Assembly: GCA_029667085.1 (NCBI GenBank) | Contig: JARUHJ010000002.1 | Location: 248,001 to 312,000, forward strand | DNA length: 64,000 nucleotides | Source: Deltaproteobacteria bacterium IMCC39524 | Lineage (GTDB): Bacteria > Desulfobacterota > Desulfuromonadia > Desulfuromonadales > BM103 | Reading direction: 5' to 3' | Part shown: one piece after another, positions 51,571 through 62,759 of the stretch | Layout of the letters: each line of letters opens with the position of its first letter | Numbering within the stretch: position 1 is the first letter of the stretch | Notes under the pieces: generated by a model | Databases searched by the model: none | Told to the model about the DNA's origin: nothing | Seen by the model: only the letters and a program-made list of their open reading frames with translations | Program-made: the position numbers and the translations under genes

Positions 51571-51747
51571 TCAGTCATCCCAGGTTTCAACGTCCTTGTA
51601 AGAGATGGTGTGTTTTGGGTCCGATGAGGGGGAGGCTCCGCAACGTTGGCAAATCGCTTCCACCGGCTCATCTTCGAGCGTTTCCACTGTGCTGAGCTCC
51701 AACGGTTTGCCTCTGCAACTGCAGTACCACTTCCGGTAGTTGGTCAT
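51571..51747 (-). CDS. Small zinc-ribbon-like protein
   Basis: 58 residues from ATG 51747, which has GGGAGG upstream. Cysteines in YCSCRGKPL and ICQRCGAS form a likely four-cysteine zinc site. Short proteins of this type are common in Desulfuromonadales and have no assigned function. Confidence 0.6.
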   Translation of the reverse strand: MTNYRKWYCSCRGKPLELSTVETLEDEPVEAICQRCGASPSSDPKHTISYKDVETWDD

Positions 51748-51887
51748 CACGACCTCCCTGGTTGGCTTTGTCAACATTAGACCTCCAGTATGGCAGGGAA
51801 TCAGTGAGATGCAACAGAGCTTCAGGCCACATTCTCTTCAGAGCTTTTCTCCTTATCATTTTCAGCAATCGGCAGTAAGGAATCTAA

Positions 51888-53315
<1,428 letters not shown>

Positions 53316-53340
53316 CTGTTTCAGCTGTTCAGAAAACATA

Positions 53341-53376
53341 AAAGCGCAACAGCGGGTTAATCTGTTGCGCTTTTTC
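53341..53376 (+). terminator. Terminator after purB
   Basis: AAAGCGCAACAG / CTGTTGCGCTTT stem with a nine-base loop followed by TTTTTC; the A-rich 5' side makes it possibly bidirectional. Confidence 0.88.
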
Positions 53377-53399
53377 GTTGCTTTTGTAGCGCTTTAGAA

Positions 53400-53845
53400 A
53401 CAAAGCAAAACCGACGGGTCGCGTCCCGTCCGACGCCATACTCTTTTGAAGCCCCAAAAGAGTATGCAGAAAATGGCTGCGCTGCGCTGGGCATGTTTTA
53501 CTCGATGGATGCTGGCGGCAAAAATCAGAGGTGTTAATTTGTAGTTTTTTACACTTCCCCCGATCGCCCCGAGGCCCTTGTGGACCTCTATGACAGCGAC
53601 AAGACGAAGACCATCTGTTGCTTATGCCAACCCCAGCTAGAAACACGACTGTTAGGCCCCCTGAAACGGGCCGGAATGAAACAACTTCTGTAAGTAGAAA
53701 GTTCAGGAACCTGGCAAAAGAATATGCCCTCCGCTAGGAGACGGCACTTTTGCTTACTTTTGTTGCCGGACAAAAGTATGGCGTTCGGCGGTACGCGAAC
53801 CGCCGGTTTTGACTTTCTTTTTGCATAAGAAAAAAGCACAACACA
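53400..53845. repeat. Repeat-rich, non-coding stretch between purB and trpS
   Basis: Three hairpins are visible: GACGGG-TCGCGT-CCCGTC near 53413, CATACTCTTTTG 53437-53448 / CAAAAGAGTATG 53455-53466, and CGGCGGT-ACGCGA-ACCGCCG near 53785. ACAAAAGTATGGCG near 53770 repeats part of the second. The open frames here have no ribosome sites, and their translations look like those often misannotated within dispersed repeats. Likely a copy of a repetitive element. Confidence 0.55.
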
Positions 53846-53887
53846 TTAACCCTCTGATGCGCTTTAATGTTCTGGATATTTGCTTTT

Positions 53888-54853
53888 TTAGTAGATCAAA
53901 CCAGTTTTCTTCCTAACCTTCCGCAACGTCCTGCTCGCCGCATATCTCGCCTTATCCGCACCTTTAGCAAGAATCTCACGAACCCCGTCCGGGTTGGCCA
54001 GCAACTCCTTGCGATACTCAGTCTGAGGGGCAAAATAGTCTCGCACTGTTTCAAAGAGCTCTTGCTTTACGTCGCCGAAGCCGAGATTCCCAGCCTGGTA
54101 GCGCTGGCGCAATGCCTCGTCTTGCTCCTTGTCGAGGAAAAGACGGAAGATTTTATAGACGTTACAGGCATCAGGATCTTTTGGGTCTTCGACCGGGATG
54201 GGAGCTGTGACGATGCGCATGATCTGTTTGCGCAGCGCTTTATCTTCTGCAAAGAGATCGATGGTGTTGCCGTAACTCTTACTCATTTTCTGTCCATCAA
54301 GACCAGGTACGGTGGCGACATCATCGTCAATCTCAGGTTGTGGCAGGGTGAAGATCTCACCGTACTCGTTGTTGAACTTGATGGCGATGTCGCGGGCCAC
54401 TTCAACATGCTGCTTCTGGTCTTTTCCGACTGGGACCGTCTCGCTCTGAAAGAGCAAGATGTCGGCAGTCATTAAGACTGGGTAGGCAAAGAGGCCATGG
54501 TTGGCCGCGATTCCCTTGACGATTTTATCCTTGTAGCTGTGGCAGCGTTCCAAAAGCCCCATAGGAGTGAAGTTGGAAAGAATCCATGCCAGTTCCTGAA
54601 CCTCCGGAACATCAGACTGCACCCAGAAGGTGCTCTTTTCCGGATCCATGCCGAGAGCGAGAAAGTTGGCGGCCGCTTCGAGAGTGCCCTTGGCAAGTTG
54701 TTTGCCGTCACTGACCGAAGTCTGGGCATGGTAGTTGGCGATAAAACAGAAAAGTTCAGCCTCTTCCTGGTGGGCGATCATTTTCGACATCATGCCGAAA
54801 TAATTGCCGAGGTGAAGGGAGCCGGAAGGCTGGATGCCGGATAGTACGCGCAT
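53888..54853 (-). CDS. trpS: Tryptophanyl-tRNA synthetase
   Basis: Class I synthetase of 321 residues. The HIGH-like motif is in GIQPSGSLHLGNYFG and KMSKS in GQKMSKSYGNTI. ATG 54853 was chosen because AAGGAG lies seven bases before; an in-frame ATG two codons upstream is too close to it. It is next to a MscS gene, with no functional link. Confidence 0.96.
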   Translation of the reverse strand: MRVLSGIQPSGSLHLGNYFGMMSKMIAHQEEAELFCFIANYHAQTSVSDGKQLAKGTLEAAANFLALGMDPEKSTFWVQSDVPEVQELAWILSNFTPMGLLERCHSYKDKIVKGIAANHGLFAYPVLMTADILLFQSETVPVGKDQKQHVEVARDIAIKFNNEYGEIFTLPQPEIDDDVATVPGLDGQKMSKSYGNTIDLFAEDKALRKQIMRIVTAPIPVEDPKDPDACNVYKIFRLFLDKEQDEALRQRYQAGNLGFGDVKQELFETVRDYFAPQTEYRKELLANPDGVREILAKGADKARYAASRTLRKVRKKTGLIY

Positions 54854-54987
54854 TATCATTCTCCTTAGAGCGTGTCGGGACGGACGAAGTCACGTTCCTT
54901 GATTTTACATGGGCGCGAACTTACCAGAAAAGACCGCCGATTTCAATCTGTGAGGTTCCTGCATCGCAAGTCCGTTCACTTCCAGTT

Positions 54988-55926
54988 TCACTCTGGTGAG
55001 TCGGTCTTGTAGACAGCTTCAGGGCGAGTTCCAGGTTTACCCTCAGACATATTGGTGTAGAAGCGCTGGGTGGGATAGGCAAAGTCGATGTCGTCGTGCA
55101 CGGCAAAAGCATCAAGGATGTTCTCCCAAAGCTCTTCTTCTGAGCCTCGACGTTTACGGGGGTCGCAGAGATAGCGGATCGTCAGCATGACACCGCAGTC
55201 CTTCACTGTTGTGTAAACCACCGGCGTCAGCTTTTTATAGAAAATCATGAACTTTTTTGCGGCTTCTCTTAGTCTGCGTGCGGCAGAGTCGCTGAGTGAA
55301 TCGCCATGTTGATGGGCTATCTCATCAAGGATCTGCTTTGCCTTGCGCCAGTCACTTTCAAAAGTGACCAGAACCGGTATTTCATTCCAGATGTACTGGA
55401 ACCCTTGGCTGTAATTGGCCAGAACTTCATTGAAAATCTTGCCATTTGGGATGTGGATAACGCGTCCGGTGCTCTGGTCGGAGTCAACCCAGTTGCCAAT
55501 CTCCATCAGGCTGAACATAAAGATACGTTGGTCAATGACATCTCCACGATGGTCGCCAAGCTGGACTCGGTCGCCAACCTTGAAAGGCTGTCGCCAGAGG
55601 ATGAAGGCCCACCCGGCGAGATTGACCAATGGAGTCTGCAGGGCAATGGCCAAACCTGCGGAGAGCAAGCCAAGATAAGTTGACACTGCCTGAAAGCCGG
55701 CAAACCAGATGCGGCCAATCACCAGAAAGGCAAGGGGGTAGGTGATGTAAGCGACACTTTTCCGGATGCGGTACTGTACCTGAACGTCGCGGCCACGCAG
55801 CAAAACAATGAGGCTGATACGACGGAACAGCCAGAAAACCACAAGGGCCAGAATCGTGTAAAAGATTTTGCTTTCAAGAAAATCGCCACTAAAAAGGCCA
55901 TCGCTAAATGAAATGAGAGACTCCAT
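54988..55926 (-). CDS. Small-conductance mechanosensitive channel (MscS family)
   Basis: 312 residues. Three or more membrane helices lie in residues 20-110; the pore-lining helix and beta domain follow: GLLSAGLAIALQTPLVNLAGW is the TM3 equivalent, and PFKVGDRVQLGDHRGDVIDQ starts the MscS beta domain. VIHIPNGKIFNEVLANYS and WRRAKQILDEIA-like text follow. It protects against osmotic shock. GGGAG precedes the ATG. It differs from E. coli MscS in its C-terminal extension. Confidence 0.88.
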   Translation of the reverse strand: MESLISFSDGLFSGDFLESKIFYTILALVVFWLFRRISLIVLLRGRDVQVQYRIRKSVAYITYPLAFLVIGRIWFAGFQAVSTYLGLLSAGLAIALQTPLVNLAGWAFILWRQPFKVGDRVQLGDHRGDVIDQRIFMFSLMEIGNWVDSDQSTGRVIHIPNGKIFNEVLANYSQGFQYIWNEIPVLVTFESDWRKAKQILDEIAHQHGDSLSDSAARRLREAAKKFMIFYKKLTPVVYTTVKDCGVMLTIRYLCDPRKRRGSEEELWENILDAFAVHDDIDFAYPTQRFYTNMSEGKPGTRPEAVYKTDSPE

Positions 55927-56072
55927 GAATTGATACTCCCTAATTAAGGATTAAATTAATAATAACGGAAAGTTAACATCATGCAATGCGATGTATGTTT
56001 ATAGGGTTTTAATCAAGTGGAAGGTAACAACAAGTTGCTAAGTCGAGTGGAACACGTGACCCTGATAAAACC

Positions 56073-56106
56073 AAAAGGGGCACCCTTGATCAGGGCGCCC
56101 CTTTTT
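56073..56106 (-). terminator. Terminator after lon
   Basis: AAAAGGGGC / GCCCCTTTTT stem with a GCACCCTTGATCAGGGC-type inner part; A- and T-runs on both sides make it effective in both directions. It lies 26 bases after the lon stop. Confidence 0.85.
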
Positions 56107-56131
56107 AGCTGTCTCTTCACTCTGCTGAAAA

Positions 56132-58564
56132 TTAAAAAACAATTTTGTAGACGTCATTGAAAGTTTTGACAAAGTGGACTTCTAGCCCCTCTTTGAGGTA
56201 ATCGGGTAAATCTTCAAAGTCGTTGCGGTTGCCTTCCGGAAAGATCAGGACCTTCAGCCCGGCGCGTCTTGCGGCGATGGCTTTTTCCTTGAGCCCGCCG
56301 ATGGGCAGAACGCGACCGGTGAGGGTAAGTTCTCCAGTCATGCCGAGTTTCTTTTTAACCCTTTTGCCCGTGATCATCGACACCAGCGCTGTGGCCATGG
56401 TAACGCCGGCCGATGGGCCGTCTTTCGGCGTGGCACCGGCCGGGACGTGAAGGTGGATGAAGTGCTGATCGAAGAAATCCGCATCACAACAATAATCATC
56501 CATGTGAGCCATAACATAGGAGTAGGCGATCTCTGAGCTCTCCACCATGACCTCGCCGAGTTGGCCGGTCTGTTTGAAGCCCTTGGCCTTGGCGCGCATC
56601 GCCGTGGCTTCGATCTGCAGGGTTGCGCCACCGAGGCTGGTCCAGGCCAGCCCGGTGACGACGCCGGGGATGCCTTCAAAGATTTCATCGGCGGTAAAGA
56701 CCGGCTTCTCGAGATAGCTTTCAAGGTCTTGTCTGGTGATAGACACTTTTTCCAGTGACTCGTCTTCTGCGAAAGCCATGGCTGAGCGGCGCATGATCTT
56801 CTTGATTTGTTTCTCGAGGTTACGGACCCCCGATTCACGGGCGTAGCCATCGATAATCTGTCTGAGCGCGGTCTTCTGGATCGTCACCTGGCCCTTTTTC
56901 AGACCGTGGCTTTTCAGTGCTTTGGGTATCAGGTAGCGTTTGGCGATCTGGAGCTTCTCCTCGAGGATGTAGCCGGAGAGCCGAATCATTTCCATACGGT
57001 CGAGCAAAGGCCGCGGGATAGTGTCGAGTTGATTGGCCGTTGCGATGAATAGCACGTTGGAGAGATCAAAGGGGACGTCCATATAGTGATCGCGGAACGA
57101 TCCGTTCTGCTCCGGATCAAGGACTTCGAGTAGGGCCGAGGCCGGGTCGCCCTGAAATGAAGCTCCGATTTTGTCGATCTCATCAAGCATGATGACCGGG
57201 TTGGAGGTGCCGACTGTCTTCATCGCCTGAATGAATTTTCCTGGCATGGCGCCGATGTAGGTTCTGCGATGACCTTTGATCTCAGCCTCATCACGCATGC
57301 CGCCCAATGAGAAGCGAAAAAACTCGCGCCCCAGGGCACCGGCAATGCTATGACCAATGGAGGTTTTTCCGACTCCGGGAGGCCCCACCAGGCAGAGGAT
57401 GGAGCCGGCGATGTCGCCTTTCATCTTGCCAACGGCAATGAACTCCAGAATTCGTTCCTTGACATCTTCAAGGCCGTAATGATCACGGGCAAGAACTTTT
57501 CTGGCCTTGTCAATATTGTAAGAGTCCTTGCTGTAGACGCCCCAGGGGAGGATCGTTAACCAGTCAAGATAGTTTCGACTGACGTTATATTCGGGAGAGG
57601 AGGGTTCGATCAGTTGAAGCTTCTCCATCTCATCTTCAACAGCGCGCTCTGCTTCCTCGTTCAGCGTCAGCTTTTTGAGGCGTTCCTGGAATTTTTCAAT
57701 TTCCGTGTCCTTGCCTTCTTTTTCCAGCCCCAGCTCATTCTTGATCGCCTTAAGCTGTTCGCGCAGGAAGAACTCACGTTGCTGGGCAGACACTTTATCT
57801 TCGATCTGCTTGGAGATCTTGGTCTGCAGCCGGGAGACTTCGAGCTCTTTCTTCAAAAGCACCAGGACCTTATCGATACGTTTGCGGACATCGATGGTGG
57901 CCAGAATCTCCTGCAGCTCCTGCCCATCGGCGCTGGTCAGGTTGGCTGCGAAGTCTGCCAGCCGGCCCGGATCGTCCATGCTTGAACGGTTGAGAAAGAG
58001 CTTGATCTCTTCGCTGTATAGTGGGTTGATCTGGACGAGTTCCTTTAAGGTGGAGAGGATCGCCATCGAGTATGCCCGCAGCTCAGCATTCCCGGACAGT
58101 TCCGTAGCAAAGTGATAGCGAACCCGGGCGAAGAGAGCGATGCCCTTTTCGTGAATATCTTCTATTTCGAATCTCTCGAGGCTGTTGACCAGGATATGAG
58201 CCGAGTTCTTTTCGCTGTGCAAGACCTTGACGATCTTGGCGGCAACACCGACCTTATGGAGGTTCTCGATGTCGTCCTCTTTATCTAGATCTCGGACCAT
58301 GACCAGGCCAATGGTCTGTACCTGGTGCTCCATCGCCTGGTGCATAGCCGCCACCTGGGCCTGCCCGTTGAGAACCAGCGGAATCATGATGCCGGGAAAC
58401 GCCGGGCGTGGGCGCAGTGGAATAATCGGCAGGGCGGTGGGCAAGATTTCTGACGCAACGACCAGCTCTCCTTCTTTGACGTGTTCTTCGATAAGCTCGG
58501 TCATCTGGTCGTGATCGATTTCGAAATCGGATACGGGATCGTCAAATTGGTCATTTTCGGGCAT
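56132..58564 (-). CDS. lon: ATP-dependent protease Lon
   Basis: 810-residue cytosolic protease. The N-terminal substrate domain starts PIIPLRPRPAFPGIMIPL; AAA+ with Walker A VGPPGVGKTSI and Walker B VIMLDEIDK; catalytic Ser in ATPKDGPSAGVTMATALVS and Lys in LKEKAIAARRAGLKV. It has an acidic N-terminal stretch. AGGAG precedes the start. A bidirectional terminator follows. The upstream region holds a long inverted repeat rather than a heat-shock site that I could identify. Confidence 0.97.
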   Translation of the reverse strand: MPENDQFDDPVSDFEIDHDQMTELIEEHVKEGELVVASEILPTALPIIPLRPRPAFPGIMIPLVLNGQAQVAAMHQAMEHQVQTIGLVMVRDLDKEDDIENLHKVGVAAKIVKVLHSEKNSAHILVNSLERFEIEDIHEKGIALFARVRYHFATELSGNAELRAYSMAILSTLKELVQINPLYSEEIKLFLNRSSMDDPGRLADFAANLTSADGQELQEILATIDVRKRIDKVLVLLKKELEVSRLQTKISKQIEDKVSAQQREFFLREQLKAIKNELGLEKEGKDTEIEKFQERLKKLTLNEEAERAVEDEMEKLQLIEPSSPEYNVSRNYLDWLTILPWGVYSKDSYNIDKARKVLARDHYGLEDVKERILEFIAVGKMKGDIAGSILCLVGPPGVGKTSIGHSIAGALGREFFRFSLGGMRDEAEIKGHRRTYIGAMPGKFIQAMKTVGTSNPVIMLDEIDKIGASFQGDPASALLEVLDPEQNGSFRDHYMDVPFDLSNVLFIATANQLDTIPRPLLDRMEMIRLSGYILEEKLQIAKRYLIPKALKSHGLKKGQVTIQKTALRQIIDGYARESGVRNLEKQIKKIMRRSAMAFAEDESLEKVSITRQDLESYLEKPVFTADEIFEGIPGVVTGLAWTSLGGATLQIEATAMRAKAKGFKQTGQLGEVMVESSEIAYSYVMAHMDDYCCDADFFDQHFIHLHVPAGATPKDGPSAGVTMATALVSMITGKRVKKKLGMTGELTLTGRVLPIGGLKEKAIAARRAGLKVLIFPEGNRNDFEDLPDYLKEGLEVHFVKTFNDVYKIVF

Positions 58565-58620
58565 TCAGGAAACTCCTATGTGAAAGATTCTTCTGATAAT
58601 CAAAATCTTGAGCAGTAATA

Positions 58621-58699
58621 ACCACGGAGCACACGAAGAACTCGAAGGAAATAATCGAGATGCGAGGGGGGCCTCTGTGCTCTTCGTGTGCTCCGTGGT
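58621..58699. repeat. Perfect 19-base inverted repeat
   Basis: ACCACGGAGCACACGAAGA 58621-58639 and TCTTCGTGTGCTCCGTGGT 58681-58699 are exact inverted copies 41 bases apart, lying between lon and polA (divergent). Sequences of this ACCACGGAG type occur widely as non-coding dispersed elements. Confidence 0.8.
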
Positions 58700-58894
58700 C
58701 ACCGTTTTCTACTAATCTCTTCTCTGGAAAGCTAATCATTCCAGAGAGTATTGTCAACCTCGGGCCAGGGAGAAAGTGCTGGTTTGATTCGTTTGTTTGT
58801 GAACGGTCATTGCTGCTGTCATTTCTTCTTCTTTGTCTCCATGCAATCTTGTGAAATAATGGCCGACACTTTTAACTCTATGGAGACCGACCTC

Positions 58895-61570
58895 ATGCCA
58901 AAACAGCCCAAGCGGCTTTTTCTGATTGATGGCTCAAGTTATATCTACCGCGCCTATTACGCGATTCGTCACCTCTCCAATTCACAGGGGATGGCGACCA
59001 ACGCTATCTACGGTTTCACCAATATGCTGCTCAAGGTGATTCGAGAATCACAACCTGATCAGCTGGCTGTGATCTATGACAGCAAGGGGCCGACCTTCCG
59101 CAAGGATCTTTACCCGGAATACAAGGCGAACCGCTCGGCGATGCCGGAAGACCTGGTGCCGCAGATTCCGTATATCAAGCGGGTGGTTGAGGCCTTTAAT
59201 ATACCTGGAATCGAAAAGGCCGGCTACGAGGCAGACGATATCATCGCGACTCTGGCTAGCAAGTTCGCTGCCAAGGGAATAGAGGTGACCGTTGTAACCG
59301 GTGATAAGGACTTGATGCAGATCGTCAGTGATCATGTCTGTCTGCTCGATACCATGAAGGACCAGGTCTCCGGTCCGGCAGAAGTCTTTGAGCGCTTCGG
59401 TGGTGCCGATAAGGTTGTGGAAGTGCAGGCTCTGGCGGGAGACAGTTCTGATAATGTTCCCGGCGTTCCAGGGATCGGTGAGAAAACGGCGAAAGCTCTG
59501 ATCGATGAATTCGGCGATGTCGAGACACTCTTGGCCAGTCTTGATCAGCTGAAAGGCAAGCGTCGGGAAAACCTGGAGAATTTTTCCGACCAGGCCCGTC
59601 TGTCGAAGCAGTTGGTGACTCTGATTACTGATCTCGATCTGGATGTCGATGATGACGCCTTTGTCATGGCAGAACCAAACCGGAAGGCCTTGACCGAACT
59701 CTTTAAAGAGTGTGAATTCAGCAAGTTATTGCAGGAATTCTCTGATGACTCACGTGCCAGTGCCAAGGAGGCTAGCTACCGGGCCGTTTTAAATGAAGGG
59801 GCTCTGGCGGAGATGGTTGCTGCTCTGGAGGCGTCGGAGCGTTTTGCGTTTGATACCGAGACCACCGGTTTGGATCCGTTGCGAGTCGATCTGGTCGGGC
59901 TCTCTTTCGCAGTGACTGCGGGGGAGGCGTGGTATGTGCCGGTCAGTCACCGTTATCTTGGCGTGCCGGAGCAGCTGCCTCTCGATAAGGTGCTTGCGGC
60001 CGTTGGCCCGCTGCTGGGCTCTGCCGAGCATTTAAAGATCGGCCAGAATCTGAAGTACGATATCCTGGTGATGGGGCGTGTAGGGGTCGCAGTGACGGAA
60101 CCCCTCTTCGACACCATGCTGGCCAGCTACCTAGCCAATCCAGCGGCTCAGTCCCATGGCATGGACAGCCTTGCTACTGAGCTGCTTGATTATCGCACCA
60201 TCCCTTACAGCGAAGTTGCCGGTAGCGGCAAGAAGAAGATCTGTTTCGATGAAGTAGAGGTCGAAAAGGCAACGGTCTACGCTGCAGAAGATGCCGACAT
60301 CACTTTACGGCTCTACGAAAAACTTCTGCCGATGATTGCCGAGAAGGGGCAGCAGGAGCTTTTTGATGATGTTGAGATGGCACTGCTGCCGATCCTGGTC
60401 AAGATGGAGCAGACTGGGATTCGTATTGATGCTGAACTGTTGAATGGGCTTTCGGCAGACATGGAGAAGAAGCTTGCTGCACTCGAAATCGAGATTCATG
60501 GCTTGGCGGGGACTACTTTTAACATCGGCTCACCAAAACAGCTTGGTGAAGTTCTTTTTGAACGCCTCGGCTTGGCAAAGGGCAAGAAAACCAAGACCGG
60601 CTGGTCGACCGATGTCGAGGTGTTAAGCAAGCTGGCCGAGGAACATGAGATCGCCGCGAAAATCCTTGATTATCGTTCCCTGTCCAAGTTGAAGGGGACC
60701 TATACCGATGCCTTGCCAAAGCTGATTCATCCAGACACCGGGCGTATTCACAGTAGCTTCAACCAGGCGGTGACTGCCACGGGCAGGCTCTCTTCAAGTG
60801 ACCCCAACTTGCAGAATATCCCGATTCGGACAGAAGAAGGCCGGCGTATCCGGGAAGGTTTTATCCCTTCTGAAGATTGCCTTTTGCTCGCTGCCGACTA
60901 TTCACAGGTCGAGCTGCGAATCCTGGCCCACATGGCTGATGAGCCGGCACTCAAAGAGGCCTTTGCCCGCGGCGAAGATATCCACCGTCGTACAGCCAGC
61001 GAGGTTCTCGGCCTCTTCCCGGAAATGGTCACCGACGAGCAACGCCGTCAAGCCAAGGCGATCAACTTCGGCGTAATCTACGGGATGAGCGCCTTCGGTC
61101 TCGCCAAGCAGCTCGGTATCAGTCGCCGCGAAGCTCAGACCTTTATCGACACTTATTTTGAACGTTATCCCGGTATCAGAACGTTCATGGACTCCTGCAT
61201 CGCGCAAGCACGCGAAAAGATGTACGTGACAACTTTGCTAGGACGGCGCTGTGCAATTCCGGAGATCAACAGCAAGAATGGTGCAGTACGCGGCTATGCC
61301 GAGCGTAACGCGATCAACTACCCGGTGCAGGGCTCAGCCGCCGACATCATCAAGGTTGCTATGGTGCGTATCGCTCATCGCATTGCCGAAGAAGGCTACA
61401 AAACGCGTATGCTGCTCCAGGTTCACGATGAACTGGTTTTTGATGTGCCCGTCGGTGAGCTGGAAAAGATTACGGCTCTCGTCACCGAAGAAATGGAAGG
61501 CGCGGTTGATGTCAGCGTGCCTCTTCTGGTAGAGGTCGGGCACGGGCACAACTGGCGCGAAGCTCACTAA
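58895..61570 (+). CDS. polA: DNA polymerase I
   Basis: 891-residue repair and Okazaki-processing enzyme from ATG 58895 (GGAG nine bases upstream); earlier in-frame ATGs lack a site. The 5' nuclease domain occupies about 1-290 (FLIDGSSYIYRAYYAIRHL, GDSSDNVPGVPGIGEKTA); 3'-5' exonuclease about 315-500 with FDTETTGLDPLRVD; polymerase to the end with SSSDPNLQNIPIRTEEGR, AADYSQVELRILAHMADE and QVHDELVFDV. All catalytic acids look intact, so it has proofreading. It is monocistronic. Confidence 0.97.
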   Translation: MPKQPKRLFLIDGSSYIYRAYYAIRHLSNSQGMATNAIYGFTNMLLKVIRESQPDQLAVIYDSKGPTFRKDLYPEYKANRSAMPEDLVPQIPYIKRVVEAFNIPGIEKAGYEADDIIATLASKFAAKGIEVTVVTGDKDLMQIVSDHVCLLDTMKDQVSGPAEVFERFGGADKVVEVQALAGDSSDNVPGVPGIGEKTAKALIDEFGDVETLLASLDQLKGKRRENLENFSDQARLSKQLVTLITDLDLDVDDDAFVMAEPNRKALTELFKECEFSKLLQEFSDDSRASAKEASYRAVLNEGALAEMVAALEASERFAFDTETTGLDPLRVDLVGLSFAVTAGEAWYVPVSHRYLGVPEQLPLDKVLAAVGPLLGSAEHLKIGQNLKYDILVMGRVGVAVTEPLFDTMLASYLANPAAQSHGMDSLATELLDYRTIPYSEVAGSGKKKICFDEVEVEKATVYAAEDADITLRLYEKLLPMIAEKGQQELFDDVEMALLPILVKMEQTGIRIDAELLNGLSADMEKKLAALEIEIHGLAGTTFNIGSPKQLGEVLFERLGLAKGKKTKTGWSTDVEVLSKLAEEHEIAAKILDYRSLSKLKGTYTDALPKLIHPDTGRIHSSFNQAVTATGRLSSSDPNLQNIPIRTEEGRRIREGFIPSEDCLLLAADYSQVELRILAHMADEPALKEAFARGEDIHRRTASEVLGLFPEMVTDEQRRQAKAINFGVIYGMSAFGLAKQLGISRREAQTFIDTYFERYPGIRTFMDSCIAQAREKMYVTTLLGRRCAIPEINSKNGAVRGYAERNAINYPVQGSAADIIKVAMVRIAHRIAEEGYKTRMLLQVHDELVFDVPVGELEKITALVTEEMEGAVDVSVPLLVEVGHGHNWREAH

Positions 61571-61671
61571 ACTTTAGTTGCGTACTTGACAAATATATGA
61601 ATAAAAGTGATGCTTTCTGGCTTCTTGCATATTGATAATTGTGATTTATCACACATAAATAGGGAGGATGG

Positions 61672-62601
61672 ATGATGAAGAACCTGTGTATTGTATTGAG
61701 TGCCTTGATAGCACTCACACTCTTTTCCGGGACGGCTTTTGGTCTAGGCCAGCCGAATGTAAATCTCGGCTTTACGAGTTTTCTCGATGGTGCTCCGCCA
61801 GCAGGTCCCGGGTTGTACCTGTCAGAATACCTGCAGTATTATACGGCAGATCATTTAAACAATGAAAAGGGCTCCAAGGCTCTTGATGTCGATATTGATG
61901 TCTGGGTTCTGATGAACCAGCTTATCTACCAGTCTGATAAAGAACTCATTTTTGGTGGTAAATGGGGGCTCAATGTCATGTTGCCCGTTGTTGGCCTTGA
62001 TGTGGGGAGCAATCCCGCAGGTCTTGAAGACAATGGTACGGGTCTTGGTGACCTGCTCGTTGGTCCTTACCTTCAATGGGATCCGATCATGGGGGCTAGT
62101 GGTCCCTTAATGGTTAACCGCATTGAATTGCAAACTATTTTCCCGACAGGCAAGTATGATAATGATAAGGCACTCAACCCGGGCAGCAACCACTTTTCAT
62201 TCAACCCTTACTGGGCTGCGACGGTTTTTCTCGGTCCCAAAGCGACTGTTTCCTGGCGACTACACTACCTCTGGAATGACGAAAACGATGATTTCGGACC
62301 TAACAGTGTTGATCTTGAACCGGGTGAAGCTGTTCACGCGAATTTCACTGCCGCCTATGAGGTGTTGCCGAAGCAACTTCGGCTTGGTATTAACGGTTAT
62401 TGGTTCGACCAGATCAGCGATACCAAGGTGGGTGGCAATAAAGACAAGTCTCTAGAAGAAAAGGTTTTTGCCATCGGTCCCGGTGCTGTTTGGCATTTCT
62501 CCCAGGATACACATCTGTTTGTGAATGCATACTTTGAAACAGATGCAGAAAGTCGCCCGGAAGGTGAGCGTTACAATTTGCGCTTTGTTCACCATTTCTA
62601 G
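61672..62601 (+). CDS. Outer-membrane beta-barrel protein, MetA-pathway phenol-degradation (transporter) family
   Basis: 309 residues with a signal peptide (LSALIALTLFSGTAFG). The mature part has repeated beta-strand pairs and LYLSEYLQYYTADHLNN, VDIDVWVLMNQLIYQSDKE, VGPYLQWDP, FPTGKYDNDKALNPGSN and ends in Phe (FVHHF) as barrels do. These features fit the family once annotated as phenol MetA degradation, now regarded as transporters for hydrophobic compounds. ATG 61672 or 61675 may start it, after AGGGAGG. A terminator follows. Substrate unknown. Confidence 0.78.
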   Translation: MMKNLCIVLSALIALTLFSGTAFGLGQPNVNLGFTSFLDGAPPAGPGLYLSEYLQYYTADHLNNEKGSKALDVDIDVWVLMNQLIYQSDKELIFGGKWGLNVMLPVVGLDVGSNPAGLEDNGTGLGDLLVGPYLQWDPIMGASGPLMVNRIELQTIFPTGKYDNDKALNPGSNHFSFNPYWAATVFLGPKATVSWRLHYLWNDENDDFGPNSVDLEPGEAVHANFTAAYEVLPKQLRLGINGYWFDQISDTKVGGNKDKSLEEKVFAIGPGAVWHFSQDTHLFVNAYFETDAESRPEGERYNLRFVHHF

Positions 62602-62626
62602 GCCCAGAACACTTCTGTTAATTATG

Positions 62627-62655
62627 AAAGGCCACCCTGAACCGGGTGGCCTTTT
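62627..62655 (+). terminator. Terminator after the outer-membrane protein
   Basis: AAAGGCCACCC / GGGTGGCCTTT stem with a six-base loop followed by TTTTC. Confidence 0.88.
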
Positions 62656-62759
62656 CTCTTGAGGGCAGTGTCACAAAGCGTTTTGTCGCTGTAGCCTTGC
62701 TATAAGGTTTTAAACGTGGCATGATGCCCGCCCTCTTGGAGAGTTACGGGACATTATTG

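Noticed and set aside
53588-53839. A minus-strand 83-codon frame upstream of trpS
   Set aside because: It lies across repeat hairpins and has a low-complexity translation typical of misannotated repeats.
61580-61640. A sigma-54 promoter before the outer-membrane protein (TGGCTTCTTGC)
   Set aside because: The GG and GC are only seven bases apart instead of ten.
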